A stretch of DNA of 64,000 nt from Anaerolineales bacterium (GCA_015075625.1 JABTTZ010000001.1:868001-932000); one strand, 5' to 3'. Positions 34,548-44,446 are shown, numbered from the stretch's first letter. Notes: a model not told the origin generated them from the letters alone. Translations and numbers: made by a program.

Positions 34548-36353
34548 TCACCCGCCGTAGGGCTGTCCCATCCGCGCCCGCTCTGCCTCAATGATGGCGG
34601 TTGCTTCTGCATCCGTTGTCCCTAGTTTCTTGAACAACGCCGCCGCTTCGGGGAGCGCCACCCCCGGCTGGAGGTTACTGACCGCCCAATATCCCGTTGC
34701 CCCTGTTGGGTCGTAGATCAAAGCGTCATGGTCATCGGCGCCGTCCTCAGTATAGGTGACGATTTTCCCTACCCCAAAGAGCGGCTCTGTATAGCCCAAA
34801 TAGGTATGGAGACGCTCCGCCGTGAACGGCAAAAACGGGGCGAGGAGAATCTTGAGGTTATCAATCACCCGCAGCACGACATAGACCGCCGTTCCCGCAT
34901 CTGCCTTGTCCTCTTTGACTCGCTTCCAAGGGGCGCGTTTGTCAAGGTAAGCATTTGCCTCGCGCACCACCGCCATCGCCTCATTCAAGGCGGCACGGAG
35001 CTTGACCGCGCCGATCAGATCGCCCACGATAGAAAAGGCGCCTTCGGCACGGGCGAGGATCGCCTGATCGTCGTCTGTCAGCGCCCCCGGCGTGGGGATC
35101 ACGCCGTCAAAGTTTTTGCGGGCAAAGCCAAGCATCCGATTGACGAGGTTGCCCCACGCGGCAACCAATTCATTGTTGTTTCGTGCCACAAAATCTGCCC
35201 AACTCCAATCGGAATCCTTGGCTTCGGGCATCGCCTGCGCCACCGCATAGCGGATCGCATCGGGATCGTAGCGTTCCAGAATATCGGGCAACCAGACCGC
35301 CCAATTGCGGCTCTTGCTGAATTTTTGCCCTTCGATGTTCATGAATTCGTTCGCCGGAACATCGTAAGGAAGGTTGATCGCCTCACCCTCGGCATATAAG
35401 CCGGAGACGCCTAAGAGTTCCGCTTGCCAGATAATCGTGTGGAACTCGATGTTGTCTTTGCCGAGGAAGTTGTAAATGCGGGCGGCGGGGTTATACCACC
35501 AGTCTTTCCATGCCTTTGGCTCACCCTGATTCGCCGCCCATTCGATGCTGGCGGTGAGGTAGCCCATGACCGCCTCGAACCAGACGTACATCCGTTTTTT
35601 CTCAAAGCCTTCCACTGGCACGGCAATACCCCAGTCAATGTCGCGGGTAATTGGGCGTCCAAGAAGGTCATCCACTTTGTTGCGCGAGACGCTGATCACG
35701 TGGGAACGCCAGTGATCTTTGTTGGTGGTGAGGTATGCCTTCAGTTGGGGGATAAACGCCTTTAGGTTGAGGAAGTAATGCTCTGTCTCGCGGATGATAG
35801 GGGTGCTGCCATCCGTCTTGCTGCGGGGGTTGATCAGGTCGAGGGCGTCCAGCAAGTTTTGACAGTTATCGCACTGATCGCCGCGTGCGTTGGGGTAATG
35901 GCAGATTGGACACTCCCCCTCCACAAAGCGATCCGGCAGAAAGCGCCCCTCGCTCTCGCTGTAAAGCTGCTTTTGCGTCTCTCGATAGAGGTAGCCGCCC
36001 GCTAAAAGGCGGCGGAAGACATCCTGCGCCACGCGGTGATGGTTCGCCGTGTCTGTGTGGGTGAACAGATCGTAGCTAATGCCAAGCGCCCGTTGGGTTT
36101 CCAAAAAGCGTTGGTGGTAGTGGGTGAACAGGTTACGCGGGGAGATGCCGCGCTTGTCCGCCTCTACAACAATGGGTGTGCCGTGCGCATCGGAGCCGCT
36201 GACCATGAGGACGCGGTTTCCGCGCAGACGGTGGTAGCGGGCGAAAATATCGGCGGGGAGGTATGCCCCTGCCAAATGCCCCACATGGAGATCGCCATTG
36301 GCGTAGGGCCACGCCACCGAGACATGAATAAACTCAGAGGTATTATCGGGCAT
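34548..36353 (-). CDS. metG: Methionyl-tRNA synthetase
   Basis: Charges tRNA-Met. A 601-residue class I synthetase: HIGH-like LHVGHLAGAYLPADIFARYHRLRG (about 22-45), zinc knuckle CPICHYPNARGDQCDNC (about 150-166), KMSKS-like GQKFSKSRNWAVWL and an anticodon-binding helical domain. The C-terminal tRNA-binding (OB) extension found in some MetG is absent. ATG at 36353 with GGAG upstream. An attenuator-like terminator lies in its leader, which suggests regulated expression. Confidence 0.96.
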   Translation of the reverse strand: MPDNTSEFIHVSVAWPYANGDLHVGHLAGAYLPADIFARYHRLRGNRVLMVSGSDAHGTPIVVEADKRGISPRNLFTHYHQRFLETQRALGISYDLFTHTDTANHHRVAQDVFRRLLAGGYLYRETQKQLYSESEGRFLPDRFVEGECPICHYPNARGDQCDNCQNLLDALDLINPRSKTDGSTPIIRETEHYFLNLKAFIPQLKAYLTTNKDHWRSHVISVSRNKVDDLLGRPITRDIDWGIAVPVEGFEKKRMYVWFEAVMGYLTASIEWAANQGEPKAWKDWWYNPAARIYNFLGKDNIEFHTIIWQAELLGVSGLYAEGEAINLPYDVPANEFMNIEGQKFSKSRNWAVWLPDILERYDPDAIRYAVAQAMPEAKDSDWSWADFVARNNNELVAAWGNLVNRMLGFARKNFDGVIPTPGALTDDDQAILARAEGAFSIVGDLIGAVKLRAALNEAMAVVREANAYLDKRAPWKRVKEDKADAGTAVYVVLRVIDNLKILLAPFLPFTAERLHTYLGYTEPLFGVGKIVTYTEDGADDHDALIYDPTGATGYWAVSNLQPGVALPEAAALFKKLGTTDAEATAIIEAERARMGQPYGG

Positions 36354-36393
36354 GTTCAGAAGACTCCTTCATTGGGCTGCACGGTTCTAGGAA

Positions 36394-36424
36394 ACAAAAA
36401 ACCGCCGGAAAGCGCCAGCGGTTT
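36394..36424 (-). terminator. Attenuator-like terminator in the metG leader
   Basis: The minus strand reads AAACCGCTGG-CGCTTT-CCGGCGGTTT followed by more T. It ends about 40 nt before the metG ATG and points toward it. It could be the end of the upstream gene's transcript, but that gene stops 225 bp earlier, so control of metG is plausible. Confidence 0.6.
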
Positions 36425-36455
36425 CATGCCGTGTTACAGGAACAGTTGTCGGGCG

Positions 36456-36521
36456 TTATACGCACGCAAACTGCCATCGTTGGGGTGTCTCCCCCAACCA
36501 CAGCCTTAAGCACATGAACAT
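36456..36521 (-). promoter_or_regulatory. metG leader with hairpin and possible short ORF
   Basis: A hairpin GTTGGGG / CCCCAAC (36479-36498) precedes the terminator. A possible 21-codon ORF, starting at 36521 with two Met codons among its first three, runs through it. No T-box or SAM-riboswitch core is recognised. The ORF lacks a good ribosome binding site, so this is weak. Confidence 0.3.
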
Positions 36522-36649
36522 TCGACGATCATTCGTATCATTCATGGGGTTAAGTATCGCACGGATGCGGGGCTGTCGTCAAGTGGGGGATGGGGGCGAG
36601 ATAGTGCGGCTCGCCCTCTTGGGTGAAGTATGCTCAAGGGCTTCGTATG

Positions 36650-37768
36650 CTAGCGCCATCCTAGCTCGATGATCTCGATGAGGGCGTGCAGCCCTCCAGA
36701 AACAACACTATGCCCACCGAGGACGATGGGAATGGAGGCGCGGCGGGCGGCGGCAGTGAATTCGCGCACCCAATCATCGCGGATTGCCTCTGGGTCAAGC
36801 AGATCGGAGGCGAAGCGATCCGCTCCGTCGGGGTCTTTGCCAAAGGCGGCAAAAACGACCCGCGTATCGAACAAGGCGGCATCGGCAAGATCGCAGAGAT
36901 CACTGAAAAAGCCGTCAAACCCTCGCCCTTCGATCCAATGGCGCAACATGGAACGGACTTCGCCCCGCGTCACACGCTCGCTGGCAACCATCCCACGTTC
37001 TTCGGCAATCACCCGCGTCCAGACCCGCGCCGCCTTGTTCAGCGCCGTCCATGCGCCGGGGGAGACCCGCCCAATGAGGGCAAGAGTCTTCCCCTCTGTT
37101 CGCATCACCTCTAAGACACCACCCACCGGAACAGCGTGCAAACGCGGATCGTCCAAGACAGTGCGCAGCGCCTTACCAACATCGGGGTGATGGGCGAGGA
37201 TAGCCAGATCGGAAGGGGTGTCGATGTCCATGCTGGAGGCGGGGCGGATGGAAGATAGAACGCGAACTTCATAGATGCCGCTCTCGCGAAGCTCCCAGGC
37301 AAGGCTATTATCGCGCCCCATCATCGCCAAGTAGGGAATTGCTTCGCGGAGGTGGCTGATCGCCGCCCAATCGCTGCTGTGAAGGTTATTCGTCAAAACA
37401 ATGTGGGAGGGGACACTCACGCCAGCTTTATCTAAGAGTCCGGTGATCATCGCGACGAGGGCGGGGGTGAGCAATGGGGCGCTTGCCCCCCCAAAATAGA
37501 GCAGAGAGTCAAGCGCATGATCGTTGATTAGTGCGGCAAGGCGCTGCCCAAAATGGAAGGGTTCCGGTGGATCATCGGCGCAAATGACCTCTAGAGAGGG
37601 GTCGATCCAGTCTGTGGTGGGGGCAGCGACAATGATTTGGGCAATGCCTTGCCCGCGCAGGAGGGCGATCAGGTCAATAGTGCTGGCACGCTGTGCGGCA
37701 AGTATGAGGCGTTCTTGAGGGGTCTCGCCGCCGCCGCCGACCATGATTACCGCGCCGAGAGGGGTCAT
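36650..37768 (-). CDS. Nucleotidyltransferase-like protein (MobA/CofC-type fold)
   Basis: A 372-residue protein from ATG 37768 (GAGG upstream; 37789 is an alternative). The N-terminal half looks like a Rossmann-type NTP transferase (LGAVIMVGGGGETPQERLILAAQRAS, LLYFGGASAPLLTPALV, MDIDTPSDLAILAHHPDVG), the last resembling the MobA/CofC D-x-DTPxDL motif. The C-terminal half (RVWTRVIAEERGMVASERVTRGEVRSML...) ends with VLGGHSVVSGGLHALIEII and is unfamiliar. The usual GG...R/K loop is modified (GGGGETPQER), so activity is uncertain. Confidence 0.65.
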   Translation of the reverse strand: MTPLGAVIMVGGGGETPQERLILAAQRASTIDLIALLRGQGIAQIIVAAPTTDWIDPSLEVICADDPPEPFHFGQRLAALINDHALDSLLYFGGASAPLLTPALVAMITGLLDKAGVSVPSHIVLTNNLHSSDWAAISHLREAIPYLAMMGRDNSLAWELRESGIYEVRVLSSIRPASSMDIDTPSDLAILAHHPDVGKALRTVLDDPRLHAVPVGGVLEVMRTEGKTLALIGRVSPGAWTALNKAARVWTRVIAEERGMVASERVTRGEVRSMLRHWIEGRGFDGFFSDLCDLADAALFDTRVVFAAFGKDPDGADRFASDLLDPEAIRDDWVREFTAAARRASIPIVLGGHSVVSGGLHALIEIIELGWR

Positions 37769-37847
37769 GTCAACCTCGTTGAATGGCATCTTGATAGGAA
37801 AAGGTTTGTGCGCATTTCTAAAAGAACCCCTATCCCCCCTCTCCGTT

Positions 37848-37870
37848 GGGGCGACCACACGGGGTCGCCC
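37848..37870. repeat. Short palindromic repeat (GGGGCGACC type)
   Basis: GGGGCGACC-ACACG-GGGTCGCCC. Related units occur at 49418-49444, 50508-50531 and 63801-63823. A common non-coding interspersed repeat. Confidence 0.6.
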
Positions 37871-37999
37871 GACGGTAAAAGGCATGTCCGCAACTAGGTC
37901 AGCCTAAGAGCGTTGCTAAAGCACCGAGGGGTCTAGGCTCTGTTGGTAGTGTAATTCTCGTAAGGGCGTAAGGCATTGCACCCATCGCCGCCCGTGAGC

Positions 38000-38095
38000 G
38001 CCCGCCGCTAAAGCAGCGGGCTAGGAGTAACCACCCCTTCGGGGCTTACCCCCACCCCCTAACACAGAGAGAGGGACTCTCTCCCCCTTTCCCCG
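38000..38095. repeat. Intergenic repeats: IS605-end-like hairpin plus C-rich unit
   Basis: The 387-bp gap 37769-38155 has no gene. At 38000-38021 a hairpin CCCGC-C-GC-TAAA-GC-A-GCGGG has the same plan as the IS605-type end at 33746. At 38047-38095 is a C-rich interspersed unit (CCCCCACCCCCTAACACAG...). Both look like relics. Confidence 0.45.
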
Positions 38096-38155
38096 CAGGC
38101 AGGCAAAGGGGGCAAGACGGATGAGGGTACTTAATTCGGATAGGCTCTTAGTTCG

Positions 38156-38731
38156 TCAGCGCCCGTAGATGGGGATAATCACGCCCATATCGCCCTCGTC
38201 ACGGCGGTAAAGCACATTGAATTCTTGCGTCTCAGCATTGAAAAAGACAAAAAAACTGTGACCTAAAAGCTCCATCTGATCCATCGCCTCTTGTTCGCTC
38301 ATGGGGCTGACCTCGATCTGTTTGCGGCGGGCAATGGTGGGAAGTATCTCAACCACTTCCGCTTCTTCGGGAAGCGCCTCAGCATCGATCAACTCAACAT
38401 CGATCATCTCGGAGCGGTCTGCGGCGCGACGACGGCGTTTTCCCTTGTAGCGCCCAATCTGCCGATTCAGCTTTTCCATGACGAGATCAATGGCGGCGAA
38501 CATATCCGCTTGGGATTTATCTTCCGCCCGAAGGATCATCCCCCGACTGTGGCGAAGGGTCACTTGTGCGACAGCGCGTTCACCCCCTTGTTTTTGCCGC
38601 TCTTGGGCAAGCTCAAGGTCAATGCGGGCGATATTGGGTAAATATTTTTCGAGATGGGTCAGCTTTTTCTCGGCATAATCACGCAGCCGCCCACTAACTT
38701 CAACATTTTTAGCATGGATTTGAATCTGCAT
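38156..38731 (-). CDS. hpf: Ribosome hibernation-promoting factor (long HPF/RaiA)
   Basis: Binds the 30S decoding centre and promotes 100S dimers in slow growth. A 191-residue long form. The S30AE domain is at about 1-100 (MQIQIHAKNVEVSGRLRDYAEKKLTHLEKYL...), followed by a charged linker (KGKRRRRAADRSE) and a C-terminal dimerisation domain (about 135-188: MSEQEAMDQMELLGHSFFVFFNAETQEFNVLYRRDEGDMGVIIP). ATG at 38731 has AAGGAG 8 bp upstream; the frame extends further but without domain content. Confidence 0.95.
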   Translation of the reverse strand: MQIQIHAKNVEVSGRLRDYAEKKLTHLEKYLPNIARIDLELAQERQKQGGERAVAQVTLRHSRGMILRAEDKSQADMFAAIDLVMEKLNRQIGRYKGKRRRRAADRSEMIDVELIDAEALPEEAEVVEILPTIARRKQIEVSPMSEQEAMDQMELLGHSFFVFFNAETQEFNVLYRRDEGDMGVIIPIYGR

Positions 38732-38816
38732 GTTCTTTACTCCTTTAGGTGATGCCCTTAGAACACAGATGATTCGGATTCTCGTTGATTCTTCCGGCGC
38801 TAAGGTAGGGGTAAGC

Positions 38817-39527
38817 CTACCCAGAGGCGGCGGCGACAGTGAGACCATACACCGCCGCTGCTCCGGCATGGCGCAGCGCCTCGGCACAAGCACTGAGTGT
38901 TGCCCCGGTGGTAAATACGTCGTCAATGAGTAGGATTGTCTCTCCTTTCACAGCCGATTCATCGGCGTGGAATGCGTCGGCAACATTCAGCGTTCGTTCG
39001 GTTGCGTTCAAGCCCACCTGTGGGGCGGTGTCGCGCAGACGTTGGATCACATCCAGCCGGACAGCCCCACTATGCCCAATCAGGCGACCCAGTGCCTCGG
39101 CAAGCAGGGCGGCTTGGTTATAGCCGCGTTTACGAAGGCGGCTATCGTGAATGGGGACAGCGGTGATGAGGGTTGGCGATGCACCGTTTTGCTGACGGAG
39201 GTCGGCGTAGGTCATGGCGAGGCGCTGCCCCAATGGTTGGGCAAGGCGAGATGTCCCCTCGTATTTCAGCCCATGAATTACCTCACGAATAGCACCCTCA
39301 AAGATCGCTGTTGTGTAGATGCCATCGAGGGCAGGGGCGTTTCGCGGTTGGATAGGAGGAAAGGGAATTTCGCCTTGGCAATCGCGGCAAAAAAAACTCC
39401 CCGCACAGCGGCACACAACACACCGGGGGGGGAAGAAGAAATCGATCCCGGTGGTTATGAGGTTTTGTACGAGGACGTTAGCCCGCCCTACCTCAGAAGG
39501 GGGACGGGCGGTCAGCCAATTCACCAT
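38817..39527 (-). CDS. comF: ComF-family phosphoribosyltransferase
   Basis: A 236-residue protein. The N-terminal zinc finger is CVVCRCAGSFFCRDC (about 36-50), followed by a type I PRTase domain with ILLIDDVFTTGATLSACAEAL (PRPP loop). ComF proteins act in DNA uptake, but many genomes carry one without competence. ATG at 39527 with AAAGGG upstream. No other com genes are nearby. Confidence 0.92.
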   Translation of the reverse strand: MVNWLTARPPSEVGRANVLVQNLITTGIDFFFPPRCVVCRCAGSFFCRDCQGEIPFPPIQPRNAPALDGIYTTAIFEGAIREVIHGLKYEGTSRLAQPLGQRLAMTYADLRQQNGASPTLITAVPIHDSRLRKRGYNQAALLAEALGRLIGHSGAVRLDVIQRLRDTAPQVGLNATERTLNVADAFHADESAVKGETILLIDDVFTTGATLSACAEALRHAGAAAVYGLTVAAASG

Positions 39528-39576
39528 GCGCTGCCCTTTCTGGGCAATGTTCGGCGCAAACGGTAAACCCTATAGA

Positions 39577-40521
39577 CTACAAGGCGATGTTCGTCGTCAT
39601 AAGGATAATCAACGACGGACCCAACAGGACGATCCAAATCGACGGGAAGATGAGAAACACCATCGGGATCATCATCTTGACTGGCGCTTGATGCGCTTTT
39701 TCTTGCGCACGCTGACGGCGCTTGATACGCATTTGATCGGATTGAATACGGAGGATTTTCGCCATACTGACGCCGAGTTGGTCTGCCTGAATGATGGCGG
39801 CGGTGAAGCTCGTCACATCGGGGACTTCCATGCTCTTTGCCATATCGCGGAGTGCCTCGCGGCGCATTTTGCCGAGGGCGATCTCTTGAATGACACGCCC
39901 AAAGGCGACAGAGAGTTCGTTATCCCACTTTTCATAGACTTTGCCCATCGCTTGGTCAAAGCCAAGCCCCGCCTCCACACAGATGGTCAGCAGGTCAAGG
40001 GCATCGGGAAGCGCCTTGACGATATTATCTTGGCGTTTGCGAATCTTGCTTTTTAGCTGGCTGGTGGGAAGGTAATAGCCCATAAATGCCATGAGTGCGG
40101 TGAGACCAATGGCGTTTAGGGGAGCTTGTTTGGCAATGATGAAAAACATGATGAACCCGCCCACACCCAAGAGGATGGTCATCATGATCCGTGTGCCGAA
40201 GAAGGTACGCGCATCGGTCTTTTGGGATTGCCCGGAGAGCTCGATTAAATGACGGGTTTGTTCAATTTGGCTTTCTGGGGTGAAGCGTGTCATCAAGCCC
40301 GCCATTGCCTTGAAGGTGGGGAGCAGCACGCGATCACGGAAGGAGAGCGACATTTCCAAATCTTCAAGGGATTGGGGCAGTTCTCGATCCCCGAATTCGG
40401 CAAGGCGTGCTTGCAGGGGGTCTTGATCTTTGTTATCGCGCATTCCGACCCAGATCAAGCCCCCAAACAAACCGACGCCGCCGAGGATAATAGCGATGAT
40501 GCCTATCGTTTGAACATCCAT
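39577..40521 (-). CDS. tadC: Tad secretion inner-membrane protein TadC (T2SSF family)
   Basis: A 314-residue membrane protein, last gene of the Tad cluster. It has an N-terminal TM (GIIAIILGGVGLFGGLIWVG), a paired TM region near 110-150, and the T2SSF core ALDLLTICVEAGLGFDQAMGKV...ALRDMAKSMEVPDVTSFTAAIIQADQLGVSMAKIL. A final TM pair ends the protein. With TadB it forms the platform of the Flp pilus assembly system. It starts 20 bp after tadB. Confidence 0.9.
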   Translation of the reverse strand: MDVQTIGIIAIILGGVGLFGGLIWVGMRDNKDQDPLQARLAEFGDRELPQSLEDLEMSLSFRDRVLLPTFKAMAGLMTRFTPESQIEQTRHLIELSGQSQKTDARTFFGTRIMMTILLGVGGFIMFFIIAKQAPLNAIGLTALMAFMGYYLPTSQLKSKIRKRQDNIVKALPDALDLLTICVEAGLGFDQAMGKVYEKWDNELSVAFGRVIQEIALGKMRREALRDMAKSMEVPDVTSFTAAIIQADQLGVSMAKILRIQSDQMRIKRRQRAQEKAHQAPVKMMIPMVFLIFPSIWIVLLGPSLIILMTTNIAL

Positions 40522-40541
40522 AATCCGCTTACCTCACGCTG

Positions 40542-41528
40542 CTATACGTCAATATCAACGATACGTTGAACCACCGTCATACCGATACCGATCATGCCCA
40601 AGCCAATGGCGAGAAGGGGCCAGCCACAGCCACGATTTTCGATGAGCCGCCCCATATAGGTGGGGTTGATCAGCCACAGGAACAAGCCAAGAGCGATAGG
40701 CAGCCCGGAGATCAACCAACCGGTGATGCGCCCTTGCGCCGTCAACACCTGAATCTCACCTTTGATTTTAATCCGTTCGCGGATGGTATGCCCAATCACC
40801 TCAAGGATTTCGGCAAGGTTACCACCAACCTCGCGCTGGATGTTGACAGCGGTGATCACAAGGTCAAAGTCTTCGCTAGGGACGCGCATGAGCATGTGTT
40901 CAAGGGAGTTTTCAAGGCTGATGCCCAATTGAACTTCCTGCACAACGCGGCGAATTTCGCCTTTTGTTGGTTCTGGCGCTTCGCGGGAGATTGCCTCTAG
41001 CGCTTGCATCGCACTGTAACCAGCGCGAAGAGAGTTGACCCACAAGCTGAGCGTATCGGGAAGTTGGCGGTCAAATTCCTTAAGGCGCTTGGAAACTTTG
41101 TTGTTCACATAAAAGCGCGGGAGGAAAAAGCCAATGCCTATTGACAAGATAAGGTTGCCAATTTGAAGGGGAAATAGGATGAAAAAAGAGAGCAACCCCA
41201 AGCCAACCATACTGACGACGTGGAGGGCTAAGTATTCGGCAACAGTCAGTTTGAGATCGGCGCGGTTGAGTTGAACACGCCAATTCTCGCCAAATTTTCG
41301 TTTGGTGAGCGCCTCATTAATGCTTTTGGTGAGGGCGCTTTCTTTCTTCTTCTTCTTCTCCTCCTCCTCCTCAAACTCATCGGAGAGTTGGAGTTTATCG
41401 GAGAGATCGGTATAACGCCCCAGACGCTCCTCGATGGTATCTGTGCGCTGCCCGCGAATGCTCATCACGGTGAAGAAGACGACACCGAGGATCACCGCTC
41501 CAATCACAATCAGCAAAATCGGTGACAT
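40542..41528 (-). CDS. tadB: Tad secretion inner-membrane protein TadB (T2SSF family)
   Basis: A 328-residue platform protein. TM segments are at about 3-22 and 95-135; the T2SSF core is DTLSLWVNSLRAGYSAMQALEAISREAPEPTKGEIRRVVQEVQLGISLENSLEHMLMRVPSEDFDLVITAVNIQREVGGNLAEIL. An acidic-then-basic low-complexity run (EFEEEEEKKKKKES, about 51-64) lies between TM1 and the core. Next to tadA and tadC in the usual order. Confidence 0.9.
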   Translation of the reverse strand: MSPILLIVIGAVILGVVFFTVMSIRGQRTDTIEERLGRYTDLSDKLQLSDEFEEEEEKKKKKESALTKSINEALTKRKFGENWRVQLNRADLKLTVAEYLALHVVSMVGLGLLSFFILFPLQIGNLILSIGIGFFLPRFYVNNKVSKRLKEFDRQLPDTLSLWVNSLRAGYSAMQALEAISREAPEPTKGEIRRVVQEVQLGISLENSLEHMLMRVPSEDFDLVITAVNIQREVGGNLAEILEVIGHTIRERIKIKGEIQVLTAQGRITGWLISGLPIALGLFLWLINPTYMGRLIENRGCGWPLLAIGLGMIGIGMTVVQRIVDIDV

Positions 41529-41623
41529 AACGTACCCTCAGATTTGTACAACTACCTTTATTGTAACCGAAAACACCCGCCACCGGACGGGTGTTTTCGG
41601 TTAGGATGCTGTTTGGGCGCGGT

Positions 41624-43075
41624 TTAGTAACGCGCTGCACCAATGCCAAAGACGGAAGGCGGAAGGTGAATACCCGCCGCTTCGATGCGATCAATGAATT
41701 TCGGACGCAGCCCCGTCGGACGGATACGCCCAATGACGCGCCCTGCCTCCAAGCCGGTTTGCTCGAACTCGAAGATGTCGGACATGGTGATGATTTCACC
41801 TTCCATACCCTGTACTTCGGTGATCTTGACGACCTTACGAGTCCCATCCCGGAGACGTTCCTGCTGGACAATGACATCCACCGCTGCGGCGATCTGCTCG
41901 CGGATAGCGCGAACGGGCAAATCCATACCAGCCATGAGGCACATTGTCTCCAAACGGGCGAGACAGTCACGGGGGGTATTGGCATGTGCTGTCGTTAGCG
42001 ATCCATCGTGACCAGTGTTCATTGCCTGGAGCATGTCCAGCGCCTCGCCACCGCGGCACTCTCCGACCACGATGCGGTCAGGGCGCATACGGAGGGAGTT
42101 GATAACCAGATCGCGGATGGTGACTTCCCCTTTGCCCTCAATGTTTGGGGGGCGGGATTCGAGGGTGACGACGTGTTCCTGCCGAAGCTGAAGTTCGGCG
42201 GCGTTTTCGATGGTGACGATGCGCTCATCGTTGGGGATAAAGCTGGACATGACATTCAGCAAGGTGGTTTTCCCCGACCCCGTACCACCAGAGACGACAG
42301 CGTTCAGGCGGGCGACAACGCAGGCAGCCATGAATTCGGCAATCTCTTTGGTGAACGAGCCAAAGCGGATGAGGTCTTCCACCGTGAGCGGTTTCTTGGA
42401 AAACTTCCGAATGGTGATCGTGGGACCGCACAGCGCCAGCGGGCGGATGATGGCATTCACCCGCGATCCATCGGGAAGACGAGCATCTACCAGCGGCGAG
42501 CTTTCGTCAATGCGCCGCCCCAGAGGGGAGACGATACGATCTAGGACGCGCAGAACATGATCTTCGTTCTCAAAGACGACCGTTGAGCGGCTGAGGCGTC
42601 CGCGCTGCTCGATGTAGATATTCTTGGGACCGTTGACCATAATTTCGGAAACGGTCTCTTCGGCAAGGAGCATTTCCAGAGGACCCAAGCCCAAGATTTC
42701 AGCCACGATCTGCTCAAAGAGTTTTTGCCGCTCGGTACGGGCAAGCATGACGTTTTCTTCGTTCAGAATTTGGTTGAAGGTTTCCTCAATTTGCGCCCGC
42801 ACTTCGGGAGAGCGGGTATCCATAGAGGGGTCAAGCTCAGCGAGGAGTTTTTGCTGCACCCGTGAGCGGAGGTCGGCGTAGCCCTGCCCACCGTGACCGG
42901 CTTGGGGCATGGCGACATTGCGGCGCTGGAGCGCCGCCAAGCGTGAGCCACCCTCGCCCCCACCAGCGGGTGGCGGCGCATTGTTAGGCTGTTGTTGTTG
43001 GGGGGCATTGCCGCCTTGCTGCTGCCCGCCGCCTTGTTGTTGTTGTCCTTTTTCGATCCGCTTTAGAAGGGACAC
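41624..43075 (-). CDS. tadA: Tad secretion ATPase TadA/CpaF
   Basis: Hexameric secretion ATPase powering Flp pilus assembly. About 483 residues. The N-terminal Gln/Gly/Pro-rich tract (about 10-45) is disordered. The core has EEVMV-like [20 protein letters not shown], Walker [20 protein letters not shown], the Asp box [18 protein letters not shown], Walker [39 protein letters not shown] at 43075 has GGAGG 8 bp upstream and is preferred to GTG at 43090. Confidence 0.94.
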   Translation of the reverse strand: MSLLKRIEKGQQQQGGGQQQGGNAPQQQQPNNAPPPAGGGEGGSRLAALQRRNVAMPQAGHGGQGYADLRSRVQQKLLAELDPSMDTRSPEVRAQIEETFNQILNEENVMLARTERQKLFEQIVAEILGLGPLEMLLAEETVSEIMVNGPKNIYIEQRGRLSRSTVVFENEDHVLRVLDRIVSPLGRRIDESSPLVDARLPDGSRVNAIIRPLALCGPTITIRKFSKKPLTVEDLIRFGSFTKEIAEFMAACVVARLNAVVSGGTGSGKTTLLNVMSSFIPNDERIVTIENAAELQLRQEHVVTLESRPPNIEGKGEVTIRDLVINSLRMRPDRIVVGECRGGEALDMLQAMNTGHDGSLTTAHANTPRDCLARLETMCLMAGMDLPVRAIREQIAAAVDVIVQQERLRDGTRKVVKITEVQGMEGEIITMSDIFEFEQTGLEAGRVIGRIRPTGLRPKFIDRIEAAGIHLPPSVFGIGAARY

Positions 43076-43128
43076 AGTACCATCCTCCACACACCTTTTA
43101 CTGACTCAGAGCATCTCATGCCGTTGGA

Positions 43129-44421
43129 TCACCCACCAAAGAGCCGCCCAAAACGCGATTTAGGCGCTTGCGCCGCTGTGGGCTGAACTCTGCCGCTATC
43201 TTCGCTAACGGGTTGTAGGTTTTCCCGTAGGGAATCAGCGAGGGCAACAAGTTCCTTCGCGGGGGATTGGTTACGATCCCGTGCGATAACCGAGATGCCT
43301 CGGTTGACGGCATAAAGAACTTTCTTCTCGTCCATCGGAACGATACCCAGCGGGGGGCGACGCATCTTATTCTCAATGGTTTGGACGGGAACGGTGATCT
43401 TCGCTTTTTCGAGATCGGGGGTAACCCGATTGACGACGAAGATCGTCTTTTCCTGAGGATACTCAAAGCTGTCTAACAATTCCATCACAGCTAGGGTGTT
43501 TTTGACGGCGGGCAAGGTTGGGTTAACAACCATCAGAATACGGGTAGAAATATCAAACAGAGACAGAGCGAGATCGTCAATAGGGGATGCCATATCAACG
43601 ACGATAAAATCGAACCGCCCGCGCAGTTTCTCAATCAAATTGGAAACGCGATCCCGCGCCACGAGGTCGGCATCGGCTGGACGGAGCGGGGCGCAGAGAA
43701 CGCGCAGCCCGCTGTCATGGGTGACGAGGACGTTCTCTACCAAGTCCATGTCAAGATCGTCCACATCCTTGATGAGTTCGACAATGGTCGCCTGAGGCTT
43801 TAGGTTGAGGAAGGCGGTGACATCGCCAAACTGGAGGGCGGCATCAACCAAAAGGACTTTTGTCCCCTCGCGCATGAGTGCGGCAGCCATGTTGGTGGCG
43901 ATGGTTGTTTTGCCGGAGCCACCCTGTGGGCTGTAGACAGTGATGATGTGCGTTTCCCGCCCGGTATCATCGGTGCTTGCCCGTCCGCCACGTCCATCAC
44001 CAGTGGCGGTGAGGGTAAAGCCAGAAAAGGTTTGCTCTTGGATTTCATAGACACGGCGGATGGTGGCATAGAGTTCCTCGGCGGGGGTGGGTTTCGTCAG
44101 AAAGTCCCGCGCTCCGGCAGCCATGGCGCGGCGGATGTATTCCGCCTCGCCTTGAACGGACATCATAATGACGGCAAGGGACGGCTGCGTGCGGCGGAGT
44201 TCGCCCGCCGCAGTGATACCGTCCATATCGGGCATGTTAATGTCCATGAGGATGATGTGGGGCATGAGGTCTCTGGCGAAGTCAATGCCCTCACGTCCGG
44301 TGCTTGCCGTGCCAACGACATCAAAATCCGGCTCGAACTGGAGCAGTTTTTTGAGATTCTCCCGCGCTTCCGGGATGTCGTCCACGATTAGGATTTTGAT
44401 CTTCTTTTTTGCGTCGCTCAT
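43129..44421 (-). CDS. CpaE-like protein: response-regulator receiver plus MinD/ParA ATPase
   Basis: A 430-residue fusion. The receiver domain (about 1-125) has ILIVDDIPEARENL and HIILMDINMPDMDG, with the acceptor Asp and Lys (FLTKPTP). The MinD/ParA ATPase (about 150-400) has a deviant Walker A, PQGGSGKTTIATNMAAALM, and VLLVDAALQFGDV. CpaE/TadZ proteins place the Tad machine in the cell; the intact receiver suggests control by phosphorylation, perhaps through the kinase gene upstream. ATG at 44421; a GTG at 44427 is also in frame. Confidence 0.9.
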   Translation of the reverse strand: MSDAKKKIKILIVDDIPEARENLKKLLQFEPDFDVVGTASTGREGIDFARDLMPHIILMDINMPDMDGITAAGELRRTQPSLAVIMMSVQGEAEYIRRAMAAGARDFLTKPTPAEELYATIRRVYEIQEQTFSGFTLTATGDGRGGRASTDDTGRETHIITVYSPQGGSGKTTIATNMAAALMREGTKVLLVDAALQFGDVTAFLNLKPQATIVELIKDVDDLDMDLVENVLVTHDSGLRVLCAPLRPADADLVARDRVSNLIEKLRGRFDFIVVDMASPIDDLALSLFDISTRILMVVNPTLPAVKNTLAVMELLDSFEYPQEKTIFVVNRVTPDLEKAKITVPVQTIENKMRRPPLGIVPMDEKKVLYAVNRGISVIARDRNQSPAKELVALADSLRENLQPVSEDSGRVQPTAAQAPKSRFGRLFGG

Positions 44422-44446
44422 AGACACCCGCCCCTATTGAGGCTCG

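Noticed and set aside
36354-36650. T-box or SAM riboswitch before metG
   Set aside because: No T-box AGGGTGGNACCGCG or SAM-I core; only a hairpin and terminator are visible.
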